From NCBI GenBank assembly GCA_017307505.1, contig JAFKEE010000033.1:1-64000 (forward strand): 64,000 bases of DNA, given 5' to 3'. Source of the DNA: Acidobacteriota bacterium. Its GTDB lineage: Bacteria; Acidobacteriota; Terriglobia; Bryobacterales; Bryobacteraceae. Within the stretch, counting starts at the first letter, position 1; each line of letters starts with the position of its first letter. The notes under the pieces were generated by a model. That model was not told the origin of the DNA. It did no database searches and was given only the letters and a program-made list of their open reading frames with translations. Below are positions 26,841 through 35,524 of this stretch, in pieces. Both the position numbers and the translations under genes were made by a program.

Positions 26841-28991
26841 TCAGCGGATTGAGGCGGAGCCGCTATCGCCCTTGCCCGACTTGGCCCGTAACGGCAACGC
26901 GCGCAAAGGCTCACCGGTGATGGCGAAGATCGCGTTGGCCATGGCCGGAGCCACCGCCATGATGGGCGTTTCGCCCGCGCCGGCCGGCTCGAGGTCCTTG
27001 CGCTCGACCAGCACGGTTTCGATCTTCGGGGTGTCCTTGAAGCGCGGCACACGGTAGCGAGTGAAGCTGCCGTTCTTCAGCCGGCCGTTCTCAAAGAGGA
27101 TCTCTTCCCGCAGCGCGGCGCCGAGGCCCATGAGAATGCAGCCTTCCACCTGCAGGCGCAGATTCTTCGCATTGAGCACGGGGCCGCACTCGAATGCTTC
27201 GCAGATTTCCACGAGCCGCGGGATGCCGCTGGCGCGGTCGAGTTCCACTTCGACGCAGGCTGCCACGTACGAACCCTTCTCCGTACCGCAGGCAAGGCCA
27301 ACACCGGAGTTCGGCTTCGACTCCTTACGGCGTTTCTGCCAGCCGAAGCGCTCGGCCGCGGCCAGCAGGACATCGCGCAGGCGGCCGTTTTCGAGATGGG
27401 CGAGGCGGAACTCGAGCGGGTCCTTGCCCGCAGCGGAGGAGAGTTCATCCATGAAGCTCTCGCGGGCAAAGTTATTGGCCGTGGCCGCCAGTCCGCGGTA
27501 GGAGCCGGAACGCAGCGGGGAGTCCGCGTAGACGAAGCGTGTCCGGGTATTCTCCAGCTTGTACGGCGACGCGATGGCCGAGGGACCCGAGTTGTAGTTC
27601 GTGAAGTCCCAGGCGCTGAGCCGGCCGTTTGCGTCGAGGCCGGCTTCGATGTCGATGACGCCGGCCGGGCGGAAGTAGCCCCACATGAACTCCTCCGCAC
27701 GGGTCCAGCGCAGCGAGACGGGCTTGCCCGCCTCCTTCGCCAGACGTGCTGCTTCGAGAGCCGCTTCGCCGGTGTGTTTGCCGCCGAAGCCGCCGCCGAA
27801 GTCCGGCACAATGACACGAACCTTCGAAGGGTCGACGTGAAAGGACTTAGCCAGGTCCTCCCTTACCTCGAAGGGATTCGAGGTGCCGGTCCAGACCGTC
27901 AGACTGCCGTTGGTCCATTCGGCCACGGCAGTGCGCGGTTCCATCGGCGAGTGCGCGACGTAAGGGATGTGATAGGACGCGGTGAGCTTCTTACTGGCCT
28001 GTTGCAGGCCGGATTGGACGGAGCCGCTCTGCTGCACCTGAGGCTGGCGGTCACCGTCCGGCTTCTTCAGGTGCGCGTACAATTCGTCGCTGGAGATCTG
28101 TGGTTTGGTCTGCCATCTGGCATTCGCCGCCAGCGCGGCCACCGCTTTTCGGGCGGTGTAGGAGGTGGGGGCCGCGCAAGCGACGAACTCGCCGTCGCGC
28201 AGGGCGACGACACCGGTCATCTGCTTCGCGGCGTTAAGGTCGACGGACTCCAGCGTCGCGCCATAGGACGGCGGACGCAGCACGCAGCCGTAGAGCATGC
28301 CGGGCCGTTGGATTCCGGAAGGATAGGCATGAGCCCCGGTAATAATGTCGTGCGCGTTCACGCGCACGAGCGGCTGGCCGAGCGTCTTCCAAGCCGCCGT
28401 CGGGGTCAATTCCGCGGGCCTCCCCGTGGGATCGCCGCCGGATTTCGCCAGATCGGCGTAGCCCAGGGTCAGCTTGCCATCGGGGCTCTTCACGAACCCG
28501 GCGTTGATCTGGAAGCTGGATGCGTCGACCTTCCAGCGTTCGGCGGCGGTGGCCAGCAGGAGGGCGCGGGCTTCGGCGGCGGCGCGGCGCACCAAGGGAA
28601 CCGTAACGGGCGTGGAGCGGCTGCCGGCGGTGAGCCAGTCGTTCGGCACGAGTTGCGTATCGGCGAGTACCACCCGGACTTTCTCGACGGGCAGGCGCAG
28701 TTCTTCCGCGGTGGCGGCCGCGAACTCGGTCCGGGGTCCCTGCCCTTCTTCCACCTTGCCGGAGAGCACGGTCACGAAGCCGTCTTCGCCCAGGTGGATG
28801 CGGCCCGCGGAGGAGGCAGGAGCCGCGCCGCGCTGGGCATCGAGGGTTCGTGCAAACACACTGATCAGCAAGCCGGCGCCGGCGCATTGCAGGAAGACGC
28901 GACGGTCACAGTGAAATTCGTAGCGGAGCGGTTCGCGCAGTTCGTAGCGCTCCGGTTCGACGGAGGCGATCCATTCGGTTCTATCCGGCAT
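26841..28991 (-). CDS. Molybdopterin-binding oxidoreductase subunit (IorB/xanthine dehydrogenase family)
   Basis: 716 residues. A twin-arginine-like export signal lies at ~28-55 (CDRRVFLQCAGAGLLISVF), unusual in position because ~25 residues precede it. The large molybdopterin domain shows GGGFGGKHTGEAALEAARLA and the C-terminal GAGETP with the catalytic Glu of this family. It overlaps the upstream [2Fe-2S] gene by 11 nt. Two-subunit enzymes of this kind (isoquinoline 1-oxidoreductase or aldehyde oxidase type) hydroxylate aldehydes or N-heterocycles and pass electrons to an acceptor without a FAD subunit. The substrate cannot be told from sequence. Confidence 0.87.
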   Translation of the reverse strand: MPDRTEWIASVEPERYELREPLRYEFHCDRRVFLQCAGAGLLISVFARTLDAQRGAAPASSAGRIHLGEDGFVTVLSGKVEEGQGPRTEFAAATAEELRLPVEKVRVVLADTQLVPNDWLTAGSRSTPVTVPLVRRAAAEARALLLATAAERWKVDASSFQINAGFVKSPDGKLTLGYADLAKSGGDPTGRPAELTPTAAWKTLGQPLVRVNAHDIITGAHAYPSGIQRPGMLYGCVLRPPSYGATLESVDLNAAKQMTGVVALRDGEFVACAAPTSYTARKAVAALAANARWQTKPQISSDELYAHLKKPDGDRQPQVQQSGSVQSGLQQASKKLTASYHIPYVAHSPMEPRTAVAEWTNGSLTVWTGTSNPFEVREDLAKSFHVDPSKVRVIVPDFGGGFGGKHTGEAALEAARLAKEAGKPVSLRWTRAEEFMWGYFRPAGVIDIEAGLDANGRLSAWDFTNYNSGPSAIASPYKLENTRTRFVYADSPLRSGSYRGLAATANNFARESFMDELSSAAGKDPLEFRLAHLENGRLRDVLLAAAERFGWQKRRKESKPNSGVGLACGTEKGSYVAACVEVELDRASGIPRLVEICEAFECGPVLNAKNLRLQVEGCILMGLGAALREEILFENGRLKNGSFTRYRVPRFKDTPKIETVLVERKDLEPAGAGETPIMAVAPAMANAIFAITGEPLRALPLRAKSGKGDSGSASIR

Positions 28992-29475
28992 GGCCTACTC
29001 CCTGAGTGTTCATGGCGCTGAGCCTGGCGGCCAGGCGGACCGCGGTGACGATGCTGGGGTAGCAGCAGCAGCGGCACAGGTTGTTGTTCATTCCCTCAGC
29101 GACCTGCTGCTCCGTGGGGTTGGGCGTCGTTTTCAGCAACGCTACGGCGGTGAGCATCATGCCGGAGGTGCAGTAGCCGCATTGCAGTGCACCCTCTTCG
29201 AGGAAGGCCTGCTGAACGGGATGGAGTTTTCCGTTCACGGCCAGCCCTTCCACGGTGAGGACGGACTTGCCTTCGGCGAGCCGCACGGGCGTGACGCAGG
29301 ACGGCACGGGCCGCCCGTCCAACAGCACGGTGCAGGCACGGCACTGGCCTTCGCCGCAGCCGTAGCGGACTCCGATGAGCCCAAGATCCTCGCGCAGCAC
29401 TTCCAGCAGCGGCCGGTCCGCCTCGGTTTCGATGCGCTGCGCCCTGCCGTTCAGGTTGAATCTGAAAGCCGGCAT
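28981..29475 (-). CDS. [2Fe-2S] subunit of the molybdenum hydroxylase (IorA-like)
   Basis: 164 residues. A plant-type [2Fe-2S] cluster (CGEGQCRACTVLLDG) is followed by the all-helical second cluster (CGYCTSGM and NLCRCCCYP). An AGGAGGT site precedes the ATG. The last 11 nt overlap the molybdopterin subunit gene, so the pair is translationally coupled. It carries electrons from the molybdenum site. It has no export signal of its own and would have to be co-transported with the Tat-like partner. Confidence 0.92.
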   Translation of the reverse strand: MPAFRFNLNGRAQRIETEADRPLLEVLREDLGLIGVRYGCGEGQCRACTVLLDGRPVPSCVTPVRLAEGKSVLTVEGLAVNGKLHPVQQAFLEEGALQCGYCTSGMMLTAVALLKTTPNPTEQQVAEGMNNNLCRCCCYPSIVTAVRLAARLSAMNTQGVGHAG

Positions 29476-29724
29476 CTTTTAGCACCTCCTCTTCCGCTTG
29501 TCTTCATGGTGGCATGCCGGATGACGGATGCAAACCCCAAAAGACTGCCTATCCAAAGGAAGAACCAGACGGCTATCCCTCTGTTTACGAGCGAAAATCG
29601 GAAGATACCGTCAATACGGTATGTAACCAGCCACGCCAAGGGGCACGCCCACACCTGCAGTCCTGCTTATATCCGGAGTGGGCGTTGAGCGCGGAGAGAT
29701 TCGCCGGGCATGCAAGGAACAGGA

Positions 29725-30450
29725 ATGGTCTTTATTCGCAAAACAGCGGTATTGTGTGCACTCGCCGCGGCGGCGTCGATGGGCGTGAGCGGCCAGGAGA
29801 ACAGTGACCCCGCAGCGGCTCCGAGCGAGGCGGCAGCCGCCCCCGCTGCTGCAATCGACAAACGTGTCTTTGGCGTTTTGCCGAATTACCGGGTAGCGGA
29901 TGGCAATGCGCCTTTCTCGCCCATTACGACGAAGCAGAAATTCACGATTGGAGCCAAGGATTCCTTCGATAAACCAGTGTTCCTGCTGGCCGGTTTCTAT
30001 GCAGGCCTGGCCCATCTGCAGAACTCCAATCCCTCATTTGGACAGGGCGCAAAGGGCTTCGGCAACCGCTATGTCCGATCCCTGGGCGACACCATCATCG
30101 GCAACTTCATGACGGAAGCGGTTTTCCCCAGCCTGCTGAAAGAGGATCCACGGTATTACATGCTGGGCCCGAACGGGAAGACGGGCAAGCAGCGTTTCTT
30201 CTACGCGCTGTCGCGAGTCATGGTCACGAAGACCGATTCTGGAGGCAGCCGGTTCAACTTTTCAGAAGTCCTGGGCAATGGCGTGTCCGTGGCCGCGTCG
30301 AATCTCTACTACCCGGAGAGCCGGACCTATTCGGCCAATCTTTCCAAGCTGGCGCTGCAGATCGGAACCGATGCGATCTCCAATGTGCTGAAGGAGTTCT
30401 GGCCGGACGTCAAGCAGCGCATGCAAAAGAAAAAGGCGGCGAAGCCCTGA
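29725..30450 (+). CDS. Secreted protein of unknown function
   Basis: 241 residues from the second ATG (29725), chosen because AAGGA lies just before it and it opens a clean signal peptide (MVFIRKTAVLCALAAAASMGVSG). An Ala/Pro/Glu-rich linker follows, then a domain with FGVLPNYRVADG, KFTIGAKDSFDKPVFLLAGFYAG, RYVRSLGDTIIGNFMTEAVFPSLLKEDPRYY and VAASNLYYPESRTYSAN. I recall this as a family frequent in Acidobacteriota, but with no assigned function. It faces the molybdenum hydroxylase genes across ~250 bp, which must hold divergent promoters. Confidence 0.62.
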   Translation: MVFIRKTAVLCALAAAASMGVSGQENSDPAAAPSEAAAAPAAAIDKRVFGVLPNYRVADGNAPFSPITTKQKFTIGAKDSFDKPVFLLAGFYAGLAHLQNSNPSFGQGAKGFGNRYVRSLGDTIIGNFMTEAVFPSLLKEDPRYYMLGPNGKTGKQRFFYALSRVMVTKTDSGGSRFNFSEVLGNGVSVAASNLYYPESRTYSANLSKLALQIGTDAISNVLKEFWPDVKQRMQKKKAAKP

Positions 30451-30498
30451 GTCTCGCATTCGACACGCGTTCCCGCTGAATGCTAGACTTTGGCGATC

Positions 30499-31278
30499 AT
30501 GATCCAGCTTGAGGCGCTTACCCGGCGCTTCGACGGGCAGCGGGCCGTGGACGCAGTTTCGCTGGAGGTAGCCGAGGGCGAACTGCTGGTGCTGCTCGGC
30601 GGGTCGGGCTCCGGCAAAACGACGACTCTCAAGATGATAAACCGGCTCATCGAGCCCACCAGCGGCAGGGTGCTGCTGGCCGGGGAAGATGTGGCCGGGA
30701 TGAAGCCATACGAGTTGCGGCGACGGATCGGGTATGTGTTCCAGCGGATCGGCCTGTTCCCGCACATGACCGTGGCCGAGAATATCGGGATTACTCCTGC
30801 CCTGCTGGGGTGGGATCGGGATCGCATTCGAGACCGGGTCGACAAGCTGCTGGAACTGGTGGAGCTGGATGCGGCGCTCTATCGCGAGCGCAGGCCGGAA
30901 GCGCTTTCCGGCGGCCAGGCACAACGCGTGGCCGTGGCCCGGGCACTGGCGGCGGAACCCCGGGTGATGCTGCTGGATGAGCCCTTTGGCGCGCTGGATC
31001 CCCTGACCCGGGGGCGGCTGCAGCAGTCGTTCCTGCGAATCCGCCAGACTCTGGGCCTCACCGCCATCTTCGTCACGCACGATGTGATGGAGGCCATCCT
31101 GCTGGGAGACCGCATTGCGGTGATGGAATCGGGCCGGGTGAAACAGGTGGGCACGGCACGGGAGCTGCTTGACTCGCCCGTGGACGAGGCTATCCGGGCG
31201 CTGATCACGGCACCCTGGAGTCAGGCCGAGATCGCATCAGACCGTGTAGGCCGCGGTCAAGGGACGCCGCCAGCTTGA
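30499..31278 (+). CDS. ABC transporter ATPase, EgtV/OpuCA-like
   Basis: 259 residues. Walker A GGSGSGKTTT, Q-loop YVFQRIGLFPHMT, signature LSGGQAQRVAVARAL, Walker B VMLLDEPFGALDP, and the H-loop VTHDV. It lacks the long CBS tail of osmoregulatory OpuCA/ProV proteins, having only ~25 residues after the core. Its TGA overlaps the TTG start of the fused permease gene. It sits at the head of a run ending in egtB and egtD, so it most likely powers import of ergothioneine (EgtV role) rather than glycine betaine; this is inferred from context. Confidence 0.85.
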   Translation: MIQLEALTRRFDGQRAVDAVSLEVAEGELLVLLGGSGSGKTTTLKMINRLIEPTSGRVLLAGEDVAGMKPYELRRRIGYVFQRIGLFPHMTVAENIGITPALLGWDRDRIRDRVDKLLELVELDAALYRERRPEALSGGQAQRVAVARALAAEPRVMLLDEPFGALDPLTRGRLQQSFLRIRQTLGLTAIFVTHDVMEAILLGDRIAVMESGRVKQVGTARELLDSPVDEAIRALITAPWSQAEIASDRVGRGQGTPPA

Positions 31279-32798
31279 ACGAACAACTCCAGCTCCTGCC
31301 GGGATACCTGTCGGCGCATCTGGGCCTGACGCTGGCGGCGATTCTTGTGGGGGTATTGGTCAGTGTTCCGCTGGGCGTGCTGGTAGCAGGCTCGAAGCGG
31401 CTGGAGCCGTTTGTTCTGGGGACGGCCAGCGTGATCCAGACAGTGCCAAGCCTGGCGCTGCTGGCTTTCATGGTTCCGGTGCTGGCGGCGGCGGGGCTAC
31501 AGAGCATTGGGTATCTGCCCGCGCTGATCGGGCTGTGCCTGTACAGTGTGCTGCCCATCCTGCGGAACACGCTCGTGGGTCTGGCCAGTCTCGAGCCGGC
31601 GATCCTGGAAGCGGCGCAGAGTGTGGGGATGACCCCTCGGGAGCAGCTCTTCCAGGTGGAGCTACCGCTGGCGCTGCCGATGATCATCGCGGGGATCCGG
31701 ACGGCGACGGTCTGGACCGTGGGCACGGCTACCCTGTCCACACCGGTGGGCGCGCCGAGCCTGGGCAATTACATCTTCAGCGGCCTGCAGACGCGCAACT
31801 ATGCGGCGGTGCTGGTGGGCTGTGTTGCGGCCGCGTTGCTGGCGCTGACTCTGGACGGGCTGATTCGCGTATTGGAGCTGGGCCTGAAACGGCGACGGCG
31901 GGCGCTGTGGATCGGCGCGCTGTGCGTATTTGCGGCGCTGGCGGCCTGGCCGGTGGCTCGGCTGATGGGCGGTTCTCCGGGGGGCGGCCAGCGGCCCGTG
32001 CGGATTGGCGCCAAGAATTTCACCGAGCAGTACATCCTTTCCAGAATCCTGTCGGGCCTGATCCACGCAGGCACCGGCCGGCCCACGGAGTTGATTGAGT
32101 CGCTGGGGTCGACGGTCGTATTCGACGCACTGCGAACGGGGCAGATCGATGTCTATGTCGATTACACGGGGACGCTATGGGCGAATATCCTGGGGCGCAC
32201 AGACAGGCCTGCCAATCGAGCGGACGTGCTGGATGAAACACGGCGCGGCCTGAGCGAACGCTTTGGCGTGGAACTGGTGGCCGCGCTCGGTTTTGAAAAT
32301 GCTTACGCCCTGGCGATGAACGGGCAACAGGCGGGGCAACTGAACGTGCGGAAGATCAGCGACCTGATTCCACATGCCTCGAGGCTGCGGCTGGGCAGCG
32401 ACTATGAGTTTCTGTCGCGGCCGGAGTGGAAGGCGCTGCAGGAGAAGTACGGGCTGGTGTTTCAGGAGCAGAGGTCGATGGATCCGGCGCTCATGTACCA
32501 GGCGCTGCGCAGCGGCGGGGTCGACCTGATCAGTGCGTTTTCGACAGACGGGCGGATTGCGCCGTATCATCTGCGCGTGCTGGAGGACGACCGCGGGGCG
32601 ATCCCCCCGTACGACGCGGTCATCCTGGTGAACCGGGCGTTCGGGCGCGAGAACCGGGCGGTGATGGACACGTTGCGATCGCTGGCGCAGAGCATCGATG
32701 CGGAGCGGATGAGGGCGTTGAATGCCGAGGTGGATGAGAACGGACACTCGCCCGCTGAAGCAGCAGCCGGGTTCCTGAAGGCCGCGAGCCGGCGCTGA
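31275..32798 (+). CDS. ABC permease fused to substrate-binding domain, EgtU-like
   Basis: 507 residues, TTG start overlapping the previous stop. Residues 1-~215 are a BPD-type permease with about six membrane helices and an EAA-like loop (EAAQSVGMTPREQLFQVELP). Residues ~237-507 are a periplasmic binding domain of the OpuAC/QAT type (RPVRIGAKNFTEQYILSRIL, DVYVDYTGTLWANIL, LRLGSDYEFLSR, VDLISAFSTDGR). EgtU of gut bacteria and OpuC-type systems share this permease-binder fusion. EgtU binds ergothioneine; the neighbouring egtB and egtD favour that ligand here, but carnitine or betaine remain possible. Confidence 0.87.
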   Translation: MNEQLQLLPGYLSAHLGLTLAAILVGVLVSVPLGVLVAGSKRLEPFVLGTASVIQTVPSLALLAFMVPVLAAAGLQSIGYLPALIGLCLYSVLPILRNTLVGLASLEPAILEAAQSVGMTPREQLFQVELPLALPMIIAGIRTATVWTVGTATLSTPVGAPSLGNYIFSGLQTRNYAAVLVGCVAAALLALTLDGLIRVLELGLKRRRRALWIGALCVFAALAAWPVARLMGGSPGGGQRPVRIGAKNFTEQYILSRILSGLIHAGTGRPTELIESLGSTVVFDALRTGQIDVYVDYTGTLWANILGRTDRPANRADVLDETRRGLSERFGVELVAALGFENAYALAMNGQQAGQLNVRKISDLIPHASRLRLGSDYEFLSRPEWKALQEKYGLVFQEQRSMDPALMYQALRSGGVDLISAFSTDGRIAPYHLRVLEDDRGAIPPYDAVILVNRAFGRENRAVMDTLRSLAQSIDAERMRALNAEVDENGHSPAEAAAGFLKAASRR

Positions 32799-32861
32799 GG
32801 CGCAGGGTTCGAATTTGCATGCAATGAGCGCCAGCGGCTTGAATCGCGTTATCATCGGCGC

Positions 32862-34262
32862 ATGGAACGGGCTGTTACTGGGCAGTACAGCGCGATCGTG
32901 ATCGGAACTGGGCAGGCGGGGCCGTCTCTCGCCGCGAAGTTAGCGGGTGCGGGGCAAAGGGTCGCCATCATCGAGCGTGCCAAGTTCGGCGGAACGTGTG
33001 TCAACACCGGATGCATTCCCACCAAAACCCTGGTAGCCAGCGCACGGACTGCGTACATTGCGCGGCGTGCGGCCGATTTCGGGGTGATGATCGACGGATC
33101 GATCAGCGTCGATATGAAGCGTGTGAAGGCGCGCAAAGATCAGGTCTCAGGCGCTTCGCGAACAGGCGTCGAACACTGGTTGAAGAATACGCCGAACTGC
33201 ACTGTCTACGAGGGCCATGCGCGCTTCGTGTCGGATCATGAAGTGCAGGTCGGCGATGCGGTACTGACGGCGGAGAAGATCTTCATCAATACCGGAGGGC
33301 GAGCCAGTGTCCCAGCCATCCGCGGCCTGGACCAGGTGCCGTACCTCACCAACTCTTCGATGATGGGGGTCGACTTCCTGCCGCGTCATCTTGTGATCCT
33401 CGGAGGCAGCTATATCGGCCTCGAGTTCGCGCAGATGTACCGGCGGTTCGGGAGCAAGGTGACGATTGTGGAGCGTGGTGCGCGTCTGATCGCCCGCGAA
33501 GATCCGGCGGTCAGCGACGCCATCCGCGCGATTCTGGAGAACGAGCAGATCGAGGTCCGCCTGAACGCGGATTGCATCGAGGTAGCGAAGACGGCGGAAG
33601 GGATCGAGGTCAAAGTGGACTGCGGTTCCGGCGCGAAGTCAGTGCTCGGCTCCCACCTGCTGGTGGCGGTAGGGCGTCAGCCCAACACGGACGACCTGGG
33701 CCTGGAGAACACCGGCATCCGGCGCGACCGGCGCGGTTACATCGAGGTCGATGACCAGCTGCAGACGAGCGTGGCCGGCGTCTGGGCAATGGGCGACTGC
33801 AACGGGCGGGGCGCTTTTACGCACACCTCCTACAATGATTTTGAGATCGTGGCGGCAAACCTGCTGAACCACGATCCGCGGCGTGTGTCGGACCGCATTA
33901 CGGCATACGCGCTGTATATCGACCCGCCTCTAGGCCGGGCCGGAATGACCGAGTCAGAGATCCTGCATTCAGGCCGCCCTGCCCTGGTTGGCGCGCGCCC
34001 GATGACGCGAGTCGGACGGGCCAATGAGAAGGGCGAAACACAGGGCTTCATGCGGATTGCGGTCGATGCAGAGACGAAGATGATCCTCGGCGCGGCGATT
34101 CTGGGCGTCGAAGGCGACGAAGCGATCCACTGCATTCTGGATGTGATGTACGCGAAGGCGCCCTACACGGTGCTGCAGCGGGCGATGCACATTCATCCCA
34201 CTGTCTCCGAACTCATCCCAACCATACTGGGCAAATTGAGACCACTCGAGAAAAATACCTAA
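32862..34262 (+). CDS. FAD-dependent pyridine nucleotide-disulfide oxidoreductase (MerA-like fold)
   Basis: 466 residues. FAD-binding motif VIGTGQAGPSLAAKLAG, redox-active disulfide GGTCVNTGCIPTK, NAD(P)-binding ILGGSYIGLEFAQ, the second FAD motif GVWAMGDCNG, and a C-terminal dimerisation domain with HIHPTVSELIPT (catalytic His). It lacks both the N-terminal heavy-metal domain and the C-terminal vicinal Cys pair of mercuric reductase, so mercury is an unlikely substrate. Located between the ergothioneine importer-like genes and egtB-egtD with 2 bp to egtB, it is a good candidate for reducing ergothioneine disulfide or another low-molecular-weight disulfide (inference). Confidence 0.87.
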   Translation: MERAVTGQYSAIVIGTGQAGPSLAAKLAGAGQRVAIIERAKFGGTCVNTGCIPTKTLVASARTAYIARRAADFGVMIDGSISVDMKRVKARKDQVSGASRTGVEHWLKNTPNCTVYEGHARFVSDHEVQVGDAVLTAEKIFINTGGRASVPAIRGLDQVPYLTNSSMMGVDFLPRHLVILGGSYIGLEFAQMYRRFGSKVTIVERGARLIAREDPAVSDAIRAILENEQIEVRLNADCIEVAKTAEGIEVKVDCGSGAKSVLGSHLLVAVGRQPNTDDLGLENTGIRRDRRGYIEVDDQLQTSVAGVWAMGDCNGRGAFTHTSYNDFEIVAANLLNHDPRRVSDRITAYALYIDPPLGRAGMTESEILHSGRPALVGARPMTRVGRANEKGETQGFMRIAVDAETKMILGAAILGVEGDEAIHCILDVMYAKAPYTVLQRAMHIHPTVSELIPTILGKLRPLEKNT

Positions 34263-34264
34263 CA

Positions 34265-35518
34265 ATGGCAACCCAGGAAGCTGTTGCCCATGACCGTACG
34301 ACATTAATCGGCCGGCTCCATCAGGCAAGAGAGGAGACGGATGCGCTCCTTCAGATCGTGCTGCCTGAAGCGGTATACGACCGGCCCATCCCCGAGCGAC
34401 ACCGCATTGTTTTCTACCATGGCCACCTCGAGGCGTTCGACTGGAATCTGCTGAGCGGACTGTGCGGCCTGCCCAGCACCGAACCGGAACTGGACCGGCT
34501 GTTCGCCTTCGGCATCGACCCAATCGACGGCCGGCTCCCATCCGATCAACCCGGGGACTGGCCGCGGCCTGAGCAGGTTGCGGCGTACAGGAATCGCGCA
34601 CGAAGGGCGCTCGACGAAGTCATCGAGCGCGTTCCCAATCCGGAACTGCTGCTGAATGTCGCGATTGAGCACCGGCTGATGCACGCCGAAACTCTGGCTT
34701 ACATGTTCCATCAGTTGCCGTTCGAGCGAAAGGCGCGCAGGACTGTGCGCCGGATGGTGGACGGCAAACGGTGGAGCCCCGAAATGGTGCGCGTTTCTGA
34801 AGGCCAAGCGGTGCTGGGGCTGCGCCGGGACTCGGGTGTTTTCGGCTGGTGTAACGAGTTCGATGAACTGAGAGTCGATGTTGCCGCGTTCCGCATCGAT
34901 AAATACAAGGTAAGCAACGGCCAGTTCCTGCGGTTCCTGGAAGCAGGAGGATATGAAGACCGAACGCTGTGGGCGGATGCCGATTGGGCCTGGAAATCGG
35001 AGCACGGGATCACGCATCCGGCGTTCTGGGTGAATCACGGTGGCCGCTGGGCGTACCGTTCGATGTTCGACGAGTTGCCCCTGCCGCTGGACTGGCCCGT
35101 CTATGCCAGCCATGCGGAGGCGAGTGCCTACGCCCGCTGGGCGGGCAAGCGATTGCCGACGGAAGCGGAATGGCATCGCGCCGCGGAAGGCCTGGCCGGG
35201 CGGCATGGGGAACCGGCGCGCGACAGGTGGGATCCCTTGCCGGTGCAGGAGTGTGTCTCCGGTGAGCAGGCAGTGGAAGGACTGTTTGCGAATGGGTGGG
35301 AGTGGACCTCCACGACGTTTGGACCACTGCCCGGATTTCGACCGTTTCCGTTCTATCCCGGTTACTCCGCCGATTTCTTTGACGGACACCATTTTGTTTT
35401 GAAAGGCGGCAGCGAAAGAACCGCCTCGTGCATGCTTCGCGGAAGTTTCCGCAACTGGTTTCAACCGCATTATCAATACGTCTACGCGGGCTTCCGCTGC
35501 GTGAGCGTGGAGGACTGA
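34265..35518 (+). CDS. egtB: EgtB-type sulfoxide synthase (ergothioneine biosynthesis)
   Basis: 417 residues. The N-terminal DinB-like domain carries the iron ligands: H54 in FYHGHLEAF and the HxxxHxE motif at 136-142 (HRLMHAE). The C-terminal formylglycine-generating-enzyme-like domain has FRIDKYKVSNGQFLRFLEAGGY, KRLPTEAEWHRAAEG, NGWEWTSTTFGPL and a VYAGFRCVS end. EgtB joins trimethylhistidine to a thiol with O2 on a non-haem iron. No egtA or egtC is nearby, which fits the cysteine-using type known from the acidobacterium Chloracidobacterium; the C-S lyase (EgtE role) must be elsewhere. It is followed by egtD after 6 bp. Confidence 0.93.
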   Translation: MATQEAVAHDRTTLIGRLHQAREETDALLQIVLPEAVYDRPIPERHRIVFYHGHLEAFDWNLLSGLCGLPSTEPELDRLFAFGIDPIDGRLPSDQPGDWPRPEQVAAYRNRARRALDEVIERVPNPELLLNVAIEHRLMHAETLAYMFHQLPFERKARRTVRRMVDGKRWSPEMVRVSEGQAVLGLRRDSGVFGWCNEFDELRVDVAAFRIDKYKVSNGQFLRFLEAGGYEDRTLWADADWAWKSEHGITHPAFWVNHGGRWAYRSMFDELPLPLDWPVYASHAEASAYARWAGKRLPTEAEWHRAAEGLAGRHGEPARDRWDPLPVQECVSGEQAVEGLFANGWEWTSTTFGPLPGFRPFPFYPGYSADFFDGHHFVLKGGSERTASCMLRGSFRNWFQPHYQYVYAGFRCVSVED

Positions 35519-35524
35519 TTCGCC

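Noticed and set aside
27396-29021. 541-codon plus-strand frame antisense to the molybdopterin subunit gene
   Set aside because: Antisense shadow; the opposite strand carries the family motifs.
32862-34262. Mercuric reductase (merA) call for the flavin disulfide reductase
   Set aside because: No N-terminal metal-binding domain and no C-terminal vicinal Cys pair; context is ergothioneine genes.
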